From Bacteroidota bacterium (GTDB lineage Bacteria; Bacteroidota; Bacteroidia; Bacteroidales; VadinHA17), in contig JAKPOU010000035.1 of NCBI GenBank assembly GCA_029547705.1, forward strand, positions 62,001 through 126,000: 64,000 nt of DNA, written 5' to 3'. The position numbers and the translations under genes were made by a program. Positions 62,706 to 64,000 of this stretch are shown here, piece after piece; the stretch's first letter is position 1, and the number at the start of each line of letters is the position of its first letter. A model generated the notes under the pieces. It ran no database searches and had not been told where the DNA came from. It saw nothing but the letters and a program-made list of their open reading frames with translations.

Positions 62706-62712
62706 ATGGAAA
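62682..62712 (-). promoter_or_regulatory. Candidate distal promoter of susC
   Basis: On the minus strand TTTC (62712-62709), 19 bases and TAAGTTTG (62689-62682) match the consensus with one mismatch. It sits about 300 bases upstream of susC and overlaps the start of the divergent NagX-like gene. Confidence 0.4.
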
Positions 62713-63824
62713 CCAAATCAATGTCATCCCCATCCCGACTTCCCGGAAGAGTGACCTCGGTCGATTTTTTCCGTGGTTTTACAATGTTTCTTCTGGCCGG
62801 TGAAGCTACACACCTTTATGGTAAACTGCTGAAGATTGACAGCGGGTTTTTTCATTTCCTTGGCACCCAGCTTGATCATCATGAATGGCATGGTCTTCAT
62901 TTCTGGGATCTTATACAGCCTTTTTTCATGTTTATAGTCGGAGTGGCAATTCCTTTTGCTGTAGCCAACCGGTTAAGAAAGGGACATACTATCCGGCAGA
63001 TCAACCGCCATGCCTTCAAGAGAGCATTTTTACTGCTGTTTTTCGGATGGGCCCTGTATTTCATCGAGGCCGATCATTTTGTTTTGCAGTTTCAGAATGT
63101 CCTGGCACAATTGTCTGTTACCTATCTTGTTGCTTTTCTGATAAGAGATAAAAGTTTCAGGTTTCAGTTGATATTCACACTTGCTATTTTGCTGTTCATC
63201 GATCTGGCATACCGCTTTTTCCCTGTTCAGGGATTCAATAATCCCTGGGTGCCTTACGAGAATCTGGGTGCATGGTTCAATAACAAGATTGAAGGTGTTG
63301 AAAAGGCCAGTATCTGGGCAACCCTTAACTTTGTTTCAACAACAGCCCATACAGTATGGGGTGTACTTTGCGGCAGGCTCCTGATGAGTGATAAAACACA
63401 AAAGGAGAAAATAAAATTGCTGATTATCGCCGGAGTTTCTGCACTGGCAGTGGGCTATGCCCTCGATCTGCTTAGTATCACACCCATTATCAAGAAAATT
63501 GCTACTTCCTCCTTTGTCTTTGCCAGCGGGGGATGGACAATACTGGCACTTTGCCTGTGCTACTGGCTGATTGATGTTAAGAAACTGTTCCCGAAATTTG
63601 CATGGTTTTTCATTGTTGTGGGAATGAACAGTATTTTTATATATATATTTTTCCACATCGGGAGCGGAGACCTGATACAGAAAATGATTGGTCCCTTCAT
63701 GAAATTATTCTTTTCATGGACAGGCCCCCTCATGGTAAGCATTCTGACCAGTCTCGGCGTCTGGGCCGGATTCTGGTATGTGACCTACTGGCTTTACAAG
63801 CACAAGATATTCATAAAAATATAG
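62706..63824 (+). CDS. NagX/HGSNAT-like membrane acyltransferase (DUF5009 family)
   Basis: A 372-residue integral membrane protein with about 10 helices. The N terminus RVTSVDFFRGFTMFLLAGEATHL and the WDLIQPFFMFIVGVAIPFA segment match the DUF5009 / heparan-alpha-glucosaminide N-acetyltransferase-like family. The human relative acetylates terminal glucosamine across the lysosomal membrane using acetyl-CoA; bacterial NagX proteins are linked to GlcNAc use and are often annotated as such. The conserved His-containing loop (HFLGTQLDHHEWHGLHFWD) is present. It is divergent from the SusCD pair, which suggests an amino-sugar glycan as substrate, by inference. Confidence 0.85.
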   Translation: METKSMSSPSRLPGRVTSVDFFRGFTMFLLAGEATHLYGKLLKIDSGFFHFLGTQLDHHEWHGLHFWDLIQPFFMFIVGVAIPFAVANRLRKGHTIRQINRHAFKRAFLLLFFGWALYFIEADHFVLQFQNVLAQLSVTYLVAFLIRDKSFRFQLIFTLAILLFIDLAYRFFPVQGFNNPWVPYENLGAWFNNKIEGVEKASIWATLNFVSTTAHTVWGVLCGRLLMSDKTQKEKIKLLIIAGVSALAVGYALDLLSITPIIKKIATSSFVFASGGWTILALCLCYWLIDVKKLFPKFAWFFIVVGMNSIFIYIFFHIGSGDLIQKMIGPFMKLFFSWTGPLMVSILTSLGVWAGFWYVTYWLYKHKIFIKI

Positions 63825-63937
63825 CTCTGACATAATATTTCAGGGGCAGCCGTACCGTTTATACAATCCTCTTGTGCCGGTACCATGCGACCGGAGCAAG
63901 AAGGGCTATTCAGGTATAACTAAAATACTTAATAAAC

Positions 63938-64000
63938 ATGAAGAAACCGGTTCTGATATTTTCTGTTATTCTGTTCCTTGTAAATATTTATTTTCTGAAG
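63938..64000 (+). CDS. Partial ORF: N-terminal signal peptide only
   Basis: An open frame of 21 codons from ATG 63938 to the window end, starting MKKPVLIFSVILFLVNIYF. It has the charge and hydrophobicity of a signal peptide or first membrane helix. The product cannot be named. It follows the NagX-like gene by 113 bases on the same strand. Confidence 0.55.
   Translation, partial: MKKPVLIFSVILFLVNIYFLK

Overview
The window is a chromosomal segment of a Bacteroidota bacterium, most likely an environmental or anaerobic member of the order Bacteroidales. The evidence is a SusC/SusD pair, a C25 (gingipain-type) peptidase with a type IX secretion sorting tail, a HmuY/HmuR-type heme pair, DUF1080 and DUF4831 proteins, a FISUMP lipoprotein, and promoters of the Bacteroidetes form TTTG-N19-TAnnTTTG without Shine-Dalgarno sites. 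Genus cannot be read from the sequence. I saw no tRNA, rRNA, CRISPR array, transposase, integrase or phage gene. murB is cut by the left edge and a signal-peptide ORF by the right edge.

Layout. 1-2.4 kb: murB, diverging from a GT4 glycosyltransferase and a small membrane protein. 2.6-6 kb: a compositionally distinct FISUMP lipoprotein, a gamma-glutamyltransferase-family enzyme and an AlkD-like protein. 6.2-9 kb: heme-binding lipoprotein plus TonB receptor. 9-11.5 kb: an exonuclease/GIY-YIG fusion and a radical SAM AmrS. 11.7-18.2 kb: a sugar island with a CE15-type glucuronoyl esterase, a YiaK-type ketogulonate reductase, two DUF1080 (3-keto-glycoside hydrolase family) proteins and a Tat-exported Gfo/Idh/MocA oxidoreductase, closed by a strong terminator. 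18.2-25.6 kb: HD protein, C25 peptidase, and an MBL / aldo-keto reductase / DUF6599 operon. 25.7-30.1 kb: a threonine cluster thrA-thrC-thrH in which thrH takes the place normally held by thrB. 30.2-39.1 kb: peptide transporter, NAD(P)HX repair enzyme, DUF4831, thioredoxin, an MFS permease and a PiT/DUF47 phosphate pair. 39.2-44.5 kb: pepD and a three-gene acyl-CoA (probably propionyl-CoA) carboxylase operon. 44.8-47.2 kb: sugar permease plus NahK-like kinase. 47.4-57.6 kb: two paralogous MFS permeases around a glycosyltransferase, a tight four-gene catabolic operon (M20 hydrolase, NAD epimerase, DapA-family lyase, Gfo/Idh oxidoreductase), a CBM9-like secreted protein and a SuhB-type phosphatase. 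57.6-63.8 kb: SusD, SusC and a divergent NagX-like acyltransferase.

How the parts fit. Much of the window serves glycan and peptide scavenging: outer-membrane capture (SusCD, HmuYR), periplasmic or secreted cleavage (CE15, DUF1080, C25 peptidase, GGT), uptake (POT, GluP/NagP-like and OFA-like MFS) and cytoplasmic processing. The most interesting leads are the uncharacterised four-gene operon beside the MFS pair (51.3-55.7 kb), the oxidise-then-cleave sugar island with a perfect palindromic operator candidate, the ThrH substitution, and the susC/nagX divergent region, where two identical -7 elements face each other as inverted repeats.
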